Assembly (NCBI GenBank): GCA_028714695.1 | Contig: JAQTLX010000003.1 | Coordinates: 62,001 to 126,000 of the forward strand | DNA length: 64,000 bases | DNA from: Ignavibacteria bacterium | GTDB taxonomy: Bacteria; Bacteroidota; Ignavibacteria; Tepidaquicellales; Tepidaquicellaceae | Direction of reading: 5' to 3' | In this document: positions 1 to 8,764 of the stretch, piece by piece | How positions within the stretch are numbered: the first letter of the stretch is position 1 | Layout of the letters: every line of letters begins with the position of its first letter | Program-made: the position numbers and the translations under genes | The notes under the pieces: model-generated | Told to the model about the DNA's origin: nothing | Seen by the model: only the letters and a program-made list of their open reading frames with translations | Databases searched by the model: none

Positions 1-945
1 GTCTGCATCAAAGCGCTTAAAGCGGAAAAGTGCAATCTCATAGTTCTTTTGTCGCACAACGGAATTCAGGCGGACAGGGAATTTGCCGAAAAATTTCATG
101 CGGACATCGACGTTATTATCGGCGGACATTCGCACACACCTATTTTCAAACCTGAAGTGGTTGAAGGAGTAATGATTTGTCAGGCGGGGTCGTACGGCAA
201 GTACATCGGAAAGATTGACATGAAGGTTGACATTTCGAAAGACACCGTGGTAAGTTATTTCGGATTCCTGAAAGAAACCGTAATGGATTCCGCGATATTC
301 GACAAACAGGCAGGCGAAAAAGTTGATAAAATGATTGCATCGATTCAGCCGGAAATGCAAAGAGTCATTGGAAAACTCGAAGTCAACTGGAAGAAAGACG
401 CATGCGGACAGTGGAATACGGATGTGTTAAGGAAAATGTTTAAGACCGATGTTGCATTCATGAATTCGGGGAGTATAAGAAAAGACATGATGCCCGGCGA
501 TATTACCGTCGGAGATATCTGGGAAATAAATCCTTTCGGTAACAGCATAGTAACTTTCAGCATAAAGGGCAAGACTCTGAAAAAGATGATGGCGAATAAT
601 ATTACGAAGGCAATGAAAGACGAAACACTGAACGATTACGACATGATTATCTCCTCGGGCATGATTATTAAAATAGACGGTTCGAATAAAAATCCAAAGA
701 ACACGGAAGATATAATAGTAAGCATCGAAGTAAACGGCAAACCGCTTGACCCCGAAAAAACATACACTGTAACAACGAACAGTTACACAGCGTCACAGGC
801 GAAAAAATATTTCGGCGATTTCGGCATGGAAATAGACGCCGTTGACACGAACGTTATTGACCGCGATGCTTTAATGGAAGCAGTACAGCAACAAAAGGTA
901 ATTAAAAACGTATTTGAAAAAAGAGTAATTGACATTAATAAGTAA
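1..945 (+). CDS. 5'-nucleotidase / UshA-like metallophosphatase (5' end outside window)
   Basis: The frame is open from base 1, so the gene starts upstream and only the last 314 residues are here. It begins in the metallophosphatase domain: LLSHNG and the metal-binding IIGGHSHT motif are both visible. The remainder, from about residue 110 on, matches the 5'-nucleotidase C-terminal domain (FMNSGSIRKDMMPG, INPFGNSIVTFSIKG, YTVTTNSY), which holds the nucleotide. The family hydrolyses nucleoside monophosphates or related phosphoesters in the periplasm or outside the cell. A signal peptide would lie in the missing part. yggX follows after 11 bases, so the two may be co-transcribed. Substrate cannot be decided from this fragment. 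Confidence 0.88.
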   Translation, partial: VCIKALKAEKCNLIVLLSHNGIQADREFAEKFHADIDVIIGGHSHTPIFKPEVVEGVMICQAGSYGKYIGKIDMKVDISKDTVVSYFGFLKETVMDSAIFDKQAGEKVDKMIASIQPEMQRVIGKLEVNWKKDACGQWNTDVLRKMFKTDVAFMNSGSIRKDMMPGDITVGDIWEINPFGNSIVTFSIKGKTLKKMMANNITKAMKDETLNDYDMIISSGMIIKIDGSNKNPKNTEDIIVSIEVNGKPLDPEKTYTVTTNSYTASQAKKYFGDFGMEIDAVDTNVIDRDALMEAVQQQKVIKNVFEKRVIDINK

Positions 946-956
946 AAATAAGAATA

Positions 957-1232
957 ATGGCAGAACCGCGAATAGTACATTGCATAAAGTTGAATAAAGA
1001 CCTGCCCGGGCTTGACAGGAAACCGATGCCCGGTGAACTCGGCGAGAAGTTATACAACAGCGTATCAAAGGAAGCATTTAAGATGTTTCTTGATTATTTC
1101 AGGATGATAGTAAACGAATATCAACTTGACCTTAGTTCGCCGAACAGCGATAAGATTTTCGAAGACCAGATTAAGGAATATTTCTTCGGCGAAGGCGGGA
1201 AACTGCCCGATGAATTCGTTCCCGAAAAATAA
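957..1232 (+). CDS. yggX: YggX-family Fe(2+)-trafficking / oxidative damage protection protein
   Basis: A 91-residue cytoplasmic protein with the family hallmarks: an early Cys (VHCIKL, C9), the PMPGELGEKLYNSVSKEAFKMF block, an N-E-x-x-L-D segment (VNEYQLDLSSP) and the EYFFGEGG end. Length agrees with the roughly 90-residue family. YggX proteins are linked to protection of iron-sulfur clusters and DNA under oxidative stress, though the exact chemistry is debated. It lies 11 bases after the nucleotidase and 9 bases before the SpoIIE-type phosphatase, so the three probably share a transcript. Confidence 0.88.
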   Translation: MAEPRIVHCIKLNKDLPGLDRKPMPGELGEKLYNSVSKEAFKMFLDYFRMIVNEYQLDLSSPNSDKIFEDQIKEYFFGEGGKLPDEFVPEK

Positions 1233-1241
1233 TAAAATATT

Positions 1242-2678
1242 ATGGCAGCTCCGTTTGAGTTTGACAAATATATAGAGCATTCGAAGGAAGACGCTTACAG
1301 GTTCCATCAGGACGAAAAGAACATTTCTTCTCTGCGAATGTTTATACTCATATTCTCAATCATCTCGGGATTCATTACTATAACAACCTTGTTTGACGGG
1401 AGTGTGGATTATGACTCATACGCTTATTTCGCGATGTTCGCCGTTTCGCTTTTCATAAGAATATTTTATCACAGAATTTTCAATCTTGTCAATATACGGC
1501 GGAGATTATTTCTTTTAGTGGTGTTGTCTCTTCTCGGATTTTTGCTCTCGGGGATATTGCAATCATTCTTTCAGACCGAAACACCTTCCGAAAAAATTAC
1601 GAAAACGGAGTCGGCGAAAAACGAACCAAAAGGAATCGGTATTACGGTTGATATTGACGAGAAAAAAACGGATACTGTTACAATCGTGATTTTCTTCTCT
1701 TTGTTCCTTTTGTTCTTCAGATTTCCAAAGAGCGATATTGTGCAATTGTATTCGCTCGTACTCGGACTTCCTGTTTTAACGGAACTGCTGTTCTTCCGGA
1801 ATTTCGGAATAAGCGGGAAAATACCCGAGGTAATAACCGCGGGATTGTGTTTCGTTATTTCATATTCAACGGAAAGAAAAAGACACGGAAAATTCTACAA
1901 ACAATACGAGGCATATTTCAAGCGCCATTCGGACAGTGTAAGAATGAAACGCGAACTGAATTACGCGCGCGAGATACAGTTGTCGATGCTTCCGGAAAAC
2001 CGCATGGAAATCGGTGATTTAAAAATTGCGGCAACGTCTTTGCCCGCAAGCGAAGTCGGAGGAGATTATTACGATTATTTTAAAATCTCGGACGGTGTAA
2101 CGGGGATATTCATCTGCGACGTATCCGGTCACGGCGTCGCGAGCGCGTTGCTGCTTTCGGGATTAAGAAGTTGCATGCATTTGATACTCGAAGATACCGC
2201 TAATCCGAAGGAAGTTTTCGATAAACTCAACAGGATGATAAGACGCACGCAGAACAGAAAAATGTTTGTAACGGCTGTGTTCGCGGTAATAGATACCAAT
2301 AAAGGAAAATGCACATTGTTCAACGCGGGACATCTTCCGCCTTACAGAATATCGGGAGAATCGCACGAACTTTTCAAAATAAAGAGACATGGTATAACGC
2401 TGGGAGCCGTCGAAAGGCTTGCAGCGGACGGAGGAGACAATTTGGTGTCCTTTGATTTCAATAAAGGCGACATATTACTGCTGTACACGGACGGGATAAC
2501 GGAGGCAATGAATTCATACCGCGGCGAATACGGATTCGAAAGACTTGAAAATTTTCTCTACAGCAATCAGGACACGGAACCGTCGAAGTTAATCGACGAT
2601 TTAGTTAAAGACGTAAAGAATTTTACCGGCGATGCGGAACAGTTGGACGATATAAGCATACTGGTATTATCGAGATAG
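1242..2678 (+). CDS. Membrane SpoIIE/RsbU-type PP2C serine phosphatase
   Basis: The 478-residue protein has an N-terminal membrane region of about five hydrophobic segments (roughly residues 28-215, with a short polar loop near 110-135). A short linker (YKQYEAYFKRHSDSVRMKRE) leads into a SpoIIE phosphatase domain from about residue 238. Seen motifs are EIQLSMLP, the metal-binding GGDYYDYF, CDVSGHGVASALL, NAGHLPPY and LYTDGITEA. Such proteins dephosphorylate anti-sigma-factor antagonists in partner-switching pathways. No anti-sigma factor or STAS protein lies nearby, so the partner is unknown. The membrane part has no sensor domain I recognise. Confidence 0.85.
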   Translation: MAAPFEFDKYIEHSKEDAYRFHQDEKNISSLRMFILIFSIISGFITITTLFDGSVDYDSYAYFAMFAVSLFIRIFYHRIFNLVNIRRRLFLLVVLSLLGFLLSGILQSFFQTETPSEKITKTESAKNEPKGIGITVDIDEKKTDTVTIVIFFSLFLLFFRFPKSDIVQLYSLVLGLPVLTELLFFRNFGISGKIPEVITAGLCFVISYSTERKRHGKFYKQYEAYFKRHSDSVRMKRELNYAREIQLSMLPENRMEIGDLKIAATSLPASEVGGDYYDYFKISDGVTGIFICDVSGHGVASALLLSGLRSCMHLILEDTANPKEVFDKLNRMIRRTQNRKMFVTAVFAVIDTNKGKCTLFNAGHLPPYRISGESHELFKIKRHGITLGAVERLAADGGDNLVSFDFNKGDILLLYTDGITEAMNSYRGEYGFERLENFLYSNQDTEPSKLIDDLVKDVKNFTGDAEQLDDISILVLSR

Positions 2679-2697
2679 ACAACCTTAACATAATAAA

Positions 2698-3189
2698 ATG
2701 TCAAAACCAATAGTAGGAATCATAATGGGCTCCGATTCGGATTTACCCGTTATGAATCAGGCAGCCGATATTTTAACAAAGTTCGGCGTATCGTACGAAA
2801 TAAAAATCACATCCGCGCATAGGACACCCGATTTAATGGCGTCTTACGGCAGAAATGCATATAAGCGCGGAATAAAAGTTATTATCGCGGGCGCGGGCGG
2901 CTCTGCGCATCTTCCCGGAATGTGCGCTGCATATTCGCCAATACCTGTTATCGGCGTGCCGGTTGAATCGAAGGCGCTGAAAGGACTCGATTCTCTGCTT
3001 TCAATAGTGCAAATGCCTTACGGTGTGCCCGTTGCAACGGTGGCAATAAACAATGCAAAGAACGCCGCACTGCTTGCTGTTAAAATTCTCGGCGCCTCGG
3101 ATAAAAAACTTCTCGGCAAAATGCTGAAGTTTATGGAAGAAATTAAAAAGGAATCGCTGAATAAAAACAGGCAGTTGAAGAAAAAATAA
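2698..3189 (+). CDS. purE: N5-carboxyaminoimidazole ribonucleotide mutase PurE
   Basis: PurE moves the carboxyl group of N5-CAIR to give CAIR in purine synthesis. The 163-residue protein carries the class I signature near the N-terminus ([13 protein letters not shown]), the SAHRTPD active-site segment, [15 protein letters not shown], and the substrate-loop sequence [18 protein letters not shown]. Length and motif order are normal. It follows the phosphatase gene by 19 bases. No purK or other pur gene is in the window. Confidence 0.95.
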   Translation: MSKPIVGIIMGSDSDLPVMNQAADILTKFGVSYEIKITSAHRTPDLMASYGRNAYKRGIKVIIAGAGGSAHLPGMCAAYSPIPVIGVPVESKALKGLDSLLSIVQMPYGVPVATVAINNAKNAALLAVKILGASDKKLLGKMLKFMEEIKKESLNKNRQLKKK

Positions 3190-3263
3190 ATTGTTTGTAT
3201 TTACCGATTCATGTTAGCCATTCCCCTGCGCGGAGGAATAAAGCCCGAAAACACGGCAAAAAA

Positions 3264-3320
3264 ATTATCATTTATTGATAATAATATTTAATATAAAATC
3301 ACTTTATTTGTATAAACAAA
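3264..3320. promoter_or_regulatory. Two inverted repeats upstream of recA (possible SOS-type operators)
   Basis: Two dyad symmetries lie in the 153-base gap before recA. At 3264-3282 is ATTATCA-N5-TGATAAT (7-bp arms). At 3307-3320 is TTTGT-ATAA-ACAAA (5-bp arms), ending 22 bases before the recA ATG. recA is commonly controlled by LexA, but neither repeat matches the E. coli or Bacillus box, and no lexA is in view. Assignment as operators is inference from position and symmetry only. Confidence 0.35.
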
Positions 3321-3342
3321 CTTAAAACTTAACAATAAGAAA

Positions 3343-4416
3343 ATGGCTGATGACAGAACTATGAGAATGAAATCGCTTGATATGGCGATTGACCAAATAG
3401 AGAAGGACCACGGGAAAGGTTCGATAATGAGACTCGGTGATAAACCCGCAGTAAAACTTGAAGCGATACCGACGGGTTCAATATCACTTGACGCTGCACT
3501 GGGCATAGGAGGTGTTCCGCGCGGCAGGATAATCGAAATTTACGGTCCGGAATCTTCGGGAAAAACAACATTATGTCTGCACATAATCGGCGAAGCGCAG
3601 CGCACAGGCGGACTTGCGGCATTTATCGATACTGAGCACGCGCTCGACACTAATTATGCGCAGAAACTCGGCGTGGATATTAGTAACCTCTTAATTTCAC
3701 AGCCTGAATACGGCGAGCAGGCGCTTGAAATCTGCGAAACGCTTGTTAGAAGCAACGCGCTCGACGTTATTGTGGTTGATTCGGTAGCGGCATTAACACC
3801 CCGCGCTGAAATAGAAGGCGAAATGGGAGACTCCGTAATGGGTATGCAGGCGAGATTAATGTCGCAGGCATTAAGAAAATTAACCGCAGCGGTATCGAAG
3901 TCAAACGTTGTGCTGATATTCACAAACCAGTTAAGGGATAAAATCGGAGTTATGTTCGGAAGTCCCGAAACAACAACAGGCGGCAAGGCTTTGAAATTCT
4001 ATGCATCCATAAGAATGGACATAAGAAGAATAGCGGCAATCAAAGAAGGCACGGACGTTATCGGCAACAGAACAAAAGTGAAAGTTGTAAAGAATAAAGT
4101 AGCGCCCCCGTTCAAAGAAGTTGAATTCGACATACTTTATAACGAAGGCATCTCGAAAGTCGGCGATGTGATTGACCTTGCCGTAATAAAGGAAATCATT
4201 AAAAAGGGCGGTGCATGGTTCACATACGGAGATAACAGGGTTCAGGGAAGAGACGGACTCAAGAAACTTCTCATGGAAGACACGGTAATGCTTGAAAAGT
4301 TAACAAATGAAGTTAAAGCATCTCTTGGATTCGACAACGGAAACGGCGATACAAAAGCGGAAACCGCCAAGACGGAGACCGTAAAAGAGGAAACGGTAAA
4401 AGAAAAAAAGAAATAA
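3343..4416 (+). CDS. recA: Recombinase RecA
   Basis: RecA forms the ATP-dependent filament on single-stranded DNA for strand exchange and SOS signalling. The 357-residue protein shows Walker A (GPESSGKTT, from residue 68), the FIDTEHALD segment, Walker B-like [12 protein letters not shown], loop L1 ([22 protein letters not shown]), the [20 protein letters not shown] stretch and the C-terminal domain. The tail is low complexity, rich in Lys, Glu and Thr, as is common. A hairpin-terminator separates it from recX. Confidence 0.98.
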   Translation: MADDRTMRMKSLDMAIDQIEKDHGKGSIMRLGDKPAVKLEAIPTGSISLDAALGIGGVPRGRIIEIYGPESSGKTTLCLHIIGEAQRTGGLAAFIDTEHALDTNYAQKLGVDISNLLISQPEYGEQALEICETLVRSNALDVIVVDSVAALTPRAEIEGEMGDSVMGMQARLMSQALRKLTAAVSKSNVVLIFTNQLRDKIGVMFGSPETTTGGKALKFYASIRMDIRRIAAIKEGTDVIGNRTKVKVVKNKVAPPFKEVEFDILYNEGISKVGDVIDLAVIKEIIKKGGAWFTYGDNRVQGRDGLKKLLMEDTVMLEKLTNEVKASLGFDNGNGDTKAETAKTETVKEETVKEKKK

Positions 4417-4433
4417 AATTTCGTAAATAATAC

Positions 4434-4466
4434 AAGCCGGTACCAAAAATACCGGCTTTTTATTTT
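4434..4466 (+). terminator. Hairpin terminator/attenuator between recA and recX
   Basis: A perfect 9-bp stem AAGCCGGTA / TACCGGCTT with a 7-base loop is followed at once by TTTATTTT. It has the form of an intrinsic terminator and ends directly at the recX ATG (4467), so recX is probably made only by read-through of recA transcripts. Confidence 0.8.
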
Positions 4467-5081
4467 ATGAAGATAACCTCAATAGAAAAGCAGAAAAAGG
4501 AAGGCCGGTTTAATATTTATCTCGACGGCGAATTCGCATTCGGCTTATACAGGGAAACAATATACGGATTCGGTCTGCGTGTGAACGATGAAATTAACGA
4601 AAAGAAAGCCGAAGAAATAAAAACTTCGGATGAGATTGGTTTTGCCAAACGTGTTGCTTACAGGTTTCTTAACTACAAACAAAGAAGCGAGAAGGAAGTA
4701 AGGAAAAAACTCAAAGAAAAGAAAATCTCCGAACCCTGCATAGAAAAAGTAATATCATTTCTTAAAGACCTTAAATACCTCAACGACGAAACCTACGCAA
4801 AAATGTATCTGGAAAGCAAGATTCTTCAGAAACCCGAAGGGCGAAGAGTGTTAAAAATGAAACTTACCGAAAAGGGTATACCGAAGGAAACGGCTGAAAA
4901 GATAGTCTCGGAAAATTATTCCGAAGAACTTGAAAAGGAAAAAGCCGCGGAACTGCTCAAAAAATATGAAAAAAAGGTCAGAGCAAAGAATCCCGCCGAC
5001 AAAAAACAGAAATGTTATAGATTTTTGATATCCAAAGGATTTGATTTTGATACAATCAATGAACTCTTAAATTCTGAATAG
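4467..5081 (+). CDS. recX: Regulatory protein RecX
   Basis: RecX modulates RecA filament growth. The 204-residue protein has the typical beginning (NIYLDGEFAFGLYRETI), then the three-helix repeats: DEIGFAKRVAYRFLNYKQRSEKEVRKKL, then VISFLKDLKYLNDETYAKMYLE, then LKMKLTEKGIPKETAEKIV, and KCYRFLISKGFDFDTINELL at the end. It lies directly behind recA, the usual place for recX. The start codon touches the U-run of the hairpin above, so there is no room for a separate promoter close by. Confidence 0.92.
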   Translation: MKITSIEKQKKEGRFNIYLDGEFAFGLYRETIYGFGLRVNDEINEKKAEEIKTSDEIGFAKRVAYRFLNYKQRSEKEVRKKLKEKKISEPCIEKVISFLKDLKYLNDETYAKMYLESKILQKPEGRRVLKMKLTEKGIPKETAEKIVSENYSEELEKEKAAELLKKYEKKVRAKNPADKKQKCYRFLISKGFDFDTINELLNSE

Positions 5082-5147
5082 TGGCTATCTGCAAATAATC
5101 ATTTATTGTTAAATTTGTAATATATAAATTACGGCAAAGTAAAATGT

Positions 5148-6863
5148 ATGGCAGCAAACCGTTTCTTAGTGGCATTAGTGTTTATTAATTCATTTCCTTT
5201 GTTTTCTATTGCGCAGGAAGCGGGCAGATTTACGAAACCACATGATTTTTATCCGGAGAACAGCAAAATAATAAGCGTGCCGCAGGCGCCGGAAAAACAT
5301 TACTCCGATCTGCCTAATCCATATACAAATATTAATTTAAGCGGAGATCCGTATCCTCAGAACGAACCTTCCGTGAAGTTCAACGCAAAGTATTCAAACC
5401 AGGTACTTGCTGCCTGGAGAGATTTCAGAACTGGGGTGTCGCCAGCACAAAGAAGAATCGGTTACAGTTATTCAACCGATGGGGGCAGCACATGGTCAGT
5501 TTCACAGTTAATACCTGCGCTTGACCCTAATCATCCTCTGGCAAGCGATCCGGTTGTTTGTTCGGATACTAACGGAAATTTTTATGTTGCGACAATATCA
5601 TTGACGGCTGCAGGAGCGCTTGATATACTTGTTTTCAAATCTACGGATGGCGGCGTTACATTTCCGACTTATTCATTCGTGCAGGGCGGAGGTTCAAACA
5701 CCGAAGACAAAGAATGGATGGCGTGCGACCTTACTAAAGGAAACAGTGCGTATAAAAACAATCTTTATGTCAGTTGGACAAGATTCGGAACTCCTGCGGG
5801 AATACTGATGACAAAATCAACTAACGGAGGTGTCAACTGGTCATCGCCGGTGCAGGTAAGCAGCGGCAACGGAGTTCAAGGTTCCGACCCGGCAATCGGA
5901 CCTAACGGAGAAGTGTACGTTGTCTGGGTAGGCGGAACGACATCAATCAACAGTATATTTTTCAATAAATCAACAACGGGCGGTGCAAGTTTCGGCACGG
6001 AAAAAATCATAGCGCAGGGAATATTGCCGAATATTATCATTACGAGCAGCAATGTTACATTTCCGTCTATTGCAACGGATATAACCGGAGGTCCGAGGAA
6101 CGGATACGTATATGTGACCTGGTGCGATTCAAGAAATGGCGACCCGGATATATTCATTATGAACTCTACCAACGGAGGAGACAACTGGTCAATACCCGTA
6201 AGAGTGAACAACGATGTAATAGGAAACGGCAAACTGCAATGCTGGCCGTGGATATCCGTAAACGAAGAAGGCAAGATTGCAATATTATATTATGATTCAA
6301 GAAACGGCGCGAGCAACAATATTATTGAAGCGTGGCTTGCACGTTCGACCGACGGCGGTCAGACTTTCGTAAACGAAAAATTAAGCGCTGTATCTTTTAC
6401 CGCAACTTGGCCAAATGTTGAAGTTCGTTTCGGCGATTACATTAATGTCGATTACAAAGGCAGCAAGATAGTTCCTGTATGGACAGACCTGAGAGCAGGC
6501 GGCTCTGACATGGATATTTATACTGCCGTTGTGGATATTGCTCTCGGAGTAAGAAATCTTTCTACACAAACCCCGTCGAAATATATACTGCAGCAGAATT
6601 ATCCGAATCCATTTAATCCCGCAACGAAAATTAAATTTTCTATAACGGAAAACGGGAAATCGAAAATCGGAAACGAATTTATAACTTCCTTGAAAGTGTA
6701 TGATGTAACCGGAAAAGAAGTTGCGGTTCTGTTAAACGAAAGTTTGCAGCCCGGAACATACGAGGCGGTTTTTGACGGCAGCAGTTTGAACAGCGGAGTT
6801 TATTTTTACAGGCTGATTTCAGGGGATTTCAAAGAAACAAAAAAAATGTTACTTATCAAATAA
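5148..6863 (+). CDS. Secreted sialidase-like (Asp-box) beta-propeller protein with type IX sorting domain
   Basis: The 571-residue protein opens with a signal peptide (LVALVFINSFPLFSIAQ). Residues of about 60-460 hold at least six Asp-box motifs of the form S-T-x-G-G-x-x-W/F (for example YSTDGGSTWS, KSTNGGVNWS, RSTDGGQTF), the mark of a sialidase/BNR propeller. The last ~90 residues form a type IX secretion C-terminal sorting domain: QNYPNPFNPATKI, LKVYDVTGKEVA, GVYFYRL and a Lys-rich end. The Asp-boxes are structural, and I do not see a convincing sialidase catalytic set, so enzyme activity is unproven. It is probably exported to the cell surface or medium. The secretion machinery itself is not in the window. 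Confidence 0.85.
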   Translation: MAANRFLVALVFINSFPLFSIAQEAGRFTKPHDFYPENSKIISVPQAPEKHYSDLPNPYTNINLSGDPYPQNEPSVKFNAKYSNQVLAAWRDFRTGVSPAQRRIGYSYSTDGGSTWSVSQLIPALDPNHPLASDPVVCSDTNGNFYVATISLTAAGALDILVFKSTDGGVTFPTYSFVQGGGSNTEDKEWMACDLTKGNSAYKNNLYVSWTRFGTPAGILMTKSTNGGVNWSSPVQVSSGNGVQGSDPAIGPNGEVYVVWVGGTTSINSIFFNKSTTGGASFGTEKIIAQGILPNIIITSSNVTFPSIATDITGGPRNGYVYVTWCDSRNGDPDIFIMNSTNGGDNWSIPVRVNNDVIGNGKLQCWPWISVNEEGKIAILYYDSRNGASNNIIEAWLARSTDGGQTFVNEKLSAVSFTATWPNVEVRFGDYINVDYKGSKIVPVWTDLRAGGSDMDIYTAVVDIALGVRNLSTQTPSKYILQQNYPNPFNPATKIKFSITENGKSKIGNEFITSLKVYDVTGKEVAVLLNESLQPGTYEAVFDGSSLNSGVYFYRLISGDFKETKKMLLIK

Positions 6864-6907
6864 TATTTCAATTCCGGTTTAATGCCGGGGAAACAAAAAA
6901 TCAAATT

Positions 6908-7999
6908 ATGAAAAAATCTTATTTACAGGTTGCAATTTTGGTTATCGGTCTTATGCTGACATTTACTACTTTAAAGGCATCCGATAATCCTTTATTTTCA
7001 ACATCTGATAGTATGAACGTAGTAATTGAAACATGTACCGGTACGTGGTGTCAGTGGTGCCCATGCGGACATACGATTCTAACATCGATATTACAAATGT
7101 ATCCAAGAACGGTTGTTCTTTGTTATCATGGTGGATCTACAAGTGATCCCTGGTATTCTGTCGGAACGCCTATGATTAACTTATTCGGTATGAGTAGTTA
7201 CCCGTCAGGTGTTGTAGGCAGATCTTCAGGAATTCTGCAGCGTACTTCATGGTATTCCGCTATTTCCGGTCAGGCTGTAGTTGCTCCAAATGTTAAAGTG
7301 GAATTGAGCAACGCCAGAGTAAACCCGACAACAAGAACTATATACGGCACAATTTCTGCAACCGCATTAACGAATCTTGCAGACTCCTATAATATTTTTA
7401 TAGCAATTACAGAGGACAAACTGGTTTACACACAGTCTGGAAATGGCTCCTGCACGGGTGGAACCAGTTATATTCACGACCATGTAGTTAGGGCGATTGT
7501 AACTCCGACGACAGGAACACAATTAACTGCGGGACCATGGAATCAAAATACAGTTCTTACATATAATCTAAACTATGTTATTCCGGCCGGAATCAATATA
7601 GCAAACTGTCATATAAATTACGTTGTTTATAAGGCGGGTTCTCCATACACAACGAACGCGCCTGTTCAGAACGGATTGAAGACAGCAGCATCGGATTACA
7701 CGGTAACAGGGATTGGTAATATAGAGAAAATCCCGACAAATTATGATTTAGGTCAGAACTACCCTAATCCTTTTAATCCTACAACGAACTTAAACTTCTC
7801 GGTTCCGAAAGACGGAAATGTAGTATTCAAGATTTATGATATTAAGGGAAAAGAAGTAGCAACATATATTGACGGTTATATAAAAGCAGGAACTTATAGC
7901 GTAACCATTGATGGTACGGCACTCTCAAGCGGCATATATTTCTACAAATTAATGGCTGGCAGTTTCACGGAAACAAAGAGAATGATGCTGGTAAAATAG
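6908..7999 (+). CDS. Omp28-related secreted protein with thioredoxin-like Cys motif and type IX sorting domain
   Basis: A 363-residue exported protein: signal peptide (residues 1-24), then a thioredoxin-fold-like region starting with ETCTGTWCQWCPCG (Cys 43, 48, 51 and 53), characteristic of the Omp28 family. A beta-rich middle follows, then a type IX sorting domain from about residue 278 (QNYPNPFNPTTNL, FKIYDIKGKEVATY, GIYFYKLMAG). It lies 44 bases after the sialidase-like gene, so the two cargo proteins may be co-transcribed. WCQWCPCG could be redox active, but the role of Omp28 proteins is not established. Confidence 0.87.
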   Translation: MKKSYLQVAILVIGLMLTFTTLKASDNPLFSTSDSMNVVIETCTGTWCQWCPCGHTILTSILQMYPRTVVLCYHGGSTSDPWYSVGTPMINLFGMSSYPSGVVGRSSGILQRTSWYSAISGQAVVAPNVKVELSNARVNPTTRTIYGTISATALTNLADSYNIFIAITEDKLVYTQSGNGSCTGGTSYIHDHVVRAIVTPTTGTQLTAGPWNQNTVLTYNLNYVIPAGINIANCHINYVVYKAGSPYTTNAPVQNGLKTAASDYTVTGIGNIEKIPTNYDLGQNYPNPFNPTTNLNFSVPKDGNVVFKIYDIKGKEVATYIDGYIKAGTYSVTIDGTALSSGIYFYKLMAGSFTETKRMMLVK

Positions 8000-8021
8000 T
8001 AAGCGCAAAGGATTTAATAAA

Positions 8022-8053
8022 ATGGTTACGGATTATCATCCGTAACCATTTTT
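8022..8053. terminator. Strong bidirectional terminator between convergent genes
   Basis: A perfect 12-bp stem ATGGTTACGGAT / ATCCGTAACCAT with a 4-base loop is followed by TTTT on the plus strand and has AAAA-rich sequence upstream, which would serve the minus strand. It sits between the plus-strand Omp28-like gene and the minus-strand DUF4870 gene. Confidence 0.88.
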
Positions 8054-8076
8054 GTTTTATATAGACTTTTTGTTTT

Positions 8077-8532
8077 CTATTGTCTTCCGATAATCTTTTC
8101 GTATATAATTTTCCCGATAACAGGTATTTTTATATAGTGACCGCCGTAAGCCTTTACACCAAGGTAAACTCCATATCCTATGAAAGCAAAGATAATTACA
8201 AATATACCCAGATATAAGAAAGCCGTAAGACCTATAATCAGCGCAGGAAATGCTCCCGGGTCGTTATGATGCCTTGAAGTAATAGCGCCTAAACTTACAC
8301 CGAAAAATATCACAAAGAAAACAAGCGCAATGACAAAGATCAAAACAGCACACAAATATACCAGATGGTAAAATATTGCCTGAAGCGAATGAAATCTCAC
8401 GAACTGCGATTTATCTTTCTGTACAGCCCAGAGAATGATGGGAAGAATTATTCCTCCGAACAGGACCGACAAATGCGAAAGCAGAGCAAGCAGCCTTTCA
8501 TCGCTTGTGGGAGTATTTGTATTGTTTTCCAT
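8077..8532 (-). CDS. DUF4870 (Tic20-like) membrane protein
   Basis: The 151-residue protein begins with a short polar end, then the DUF4870 signature: DERLLALLSHLSVLFGGIILPIILW, then KDKSQFVRFHSLQAIFYHLVY. Three or four hydrophobic helices follow, and the protein ends in a GHYIKIPVIGKIIYEKIIG tail typical of the family. It is an inner-membrane protein of unknown function. The ATG at 8530-8532 is the natural start. Confidence 0.85.
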   Translation of the reverse strand: MENNTNTPTSDERLLALLSHLSVLFGGIILPIILWAVQKDKSQFVRFHSLQAIFYHLVYLCAVLIFVIALVFFVIFFGVSLGAITSRHHNDPGAFPALIIGLTAFLYLGIFVIIFAFIGYGVYLGVKAYGGHYIKIPVIGKIIYEKIIGRQ

Positions 8533-8537
8533 TATTA

Positions 8538-8753
8538 ATGTTTTTTATCAATTTAAAATTGCTGGAGGAAATAAAAAAGGAATTTAAAGATGTTGATGAC
8601 AAAAGCGATAAAACTCTGATTTACAGCCTCTCCGCGGCGAACCTGCGGCTGCTGGAAAGAGCGAAAAGAAGGTTACGAAGTCTTGACCTGTCTGGATACA
8701 AAGAACTCAACGGCTTCGTAACCTGCTATGTTTATACGAGAACTATTCTGTAA
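8538..8753 (+). CDS. Possible small protein, 71 residues, unknown
   Basis: A 71-residue reading frame starts at ATG 8538, just outside the divergent DUF4870 start, and ends 11 bases before the convergent aldo/keto reductase. The product would be charged and helical in its first two-thirds (EEIKKEFKDVDDKSDK, RLLERAKRRLRSLDL). I do not recognise it. Its last third overlaps an 11-bp inverted repeat (8670-8680 and 8714-8724), so the DNA may have another role. Earlier in-frame starts exist inside DUF4870 but are less likely. Confidence 0.35.
   Translation: MFFINLKLLEEIKKEFKDVDDKSDKTLIYSLSAANLRLLERAKRRLRSLDLSGYKELNGFVTCYVYTRTIL
8670..8724. repeat. Inverted repeat with 33-base loop
   Basis: AGGTTACGAAG at 8670-8680 is perfectly complementary to CTTCGTAACCT at 8714-8724. 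No T-run follows on either strand, so it is not a standard terminator. It lies within the doubtful small reading frame 8538-8753. Confidence 0.5.
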
Positions 8754-8764
8754 AATTGATGATA

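Noticed and set aside
5148-6863. True sialidase
   Set aside because: Asp-boxes are present, but I cannot find the catalytic Arg triad, Tyr and Asp arrangement with confidence; kept as a sialidase-like propeller.
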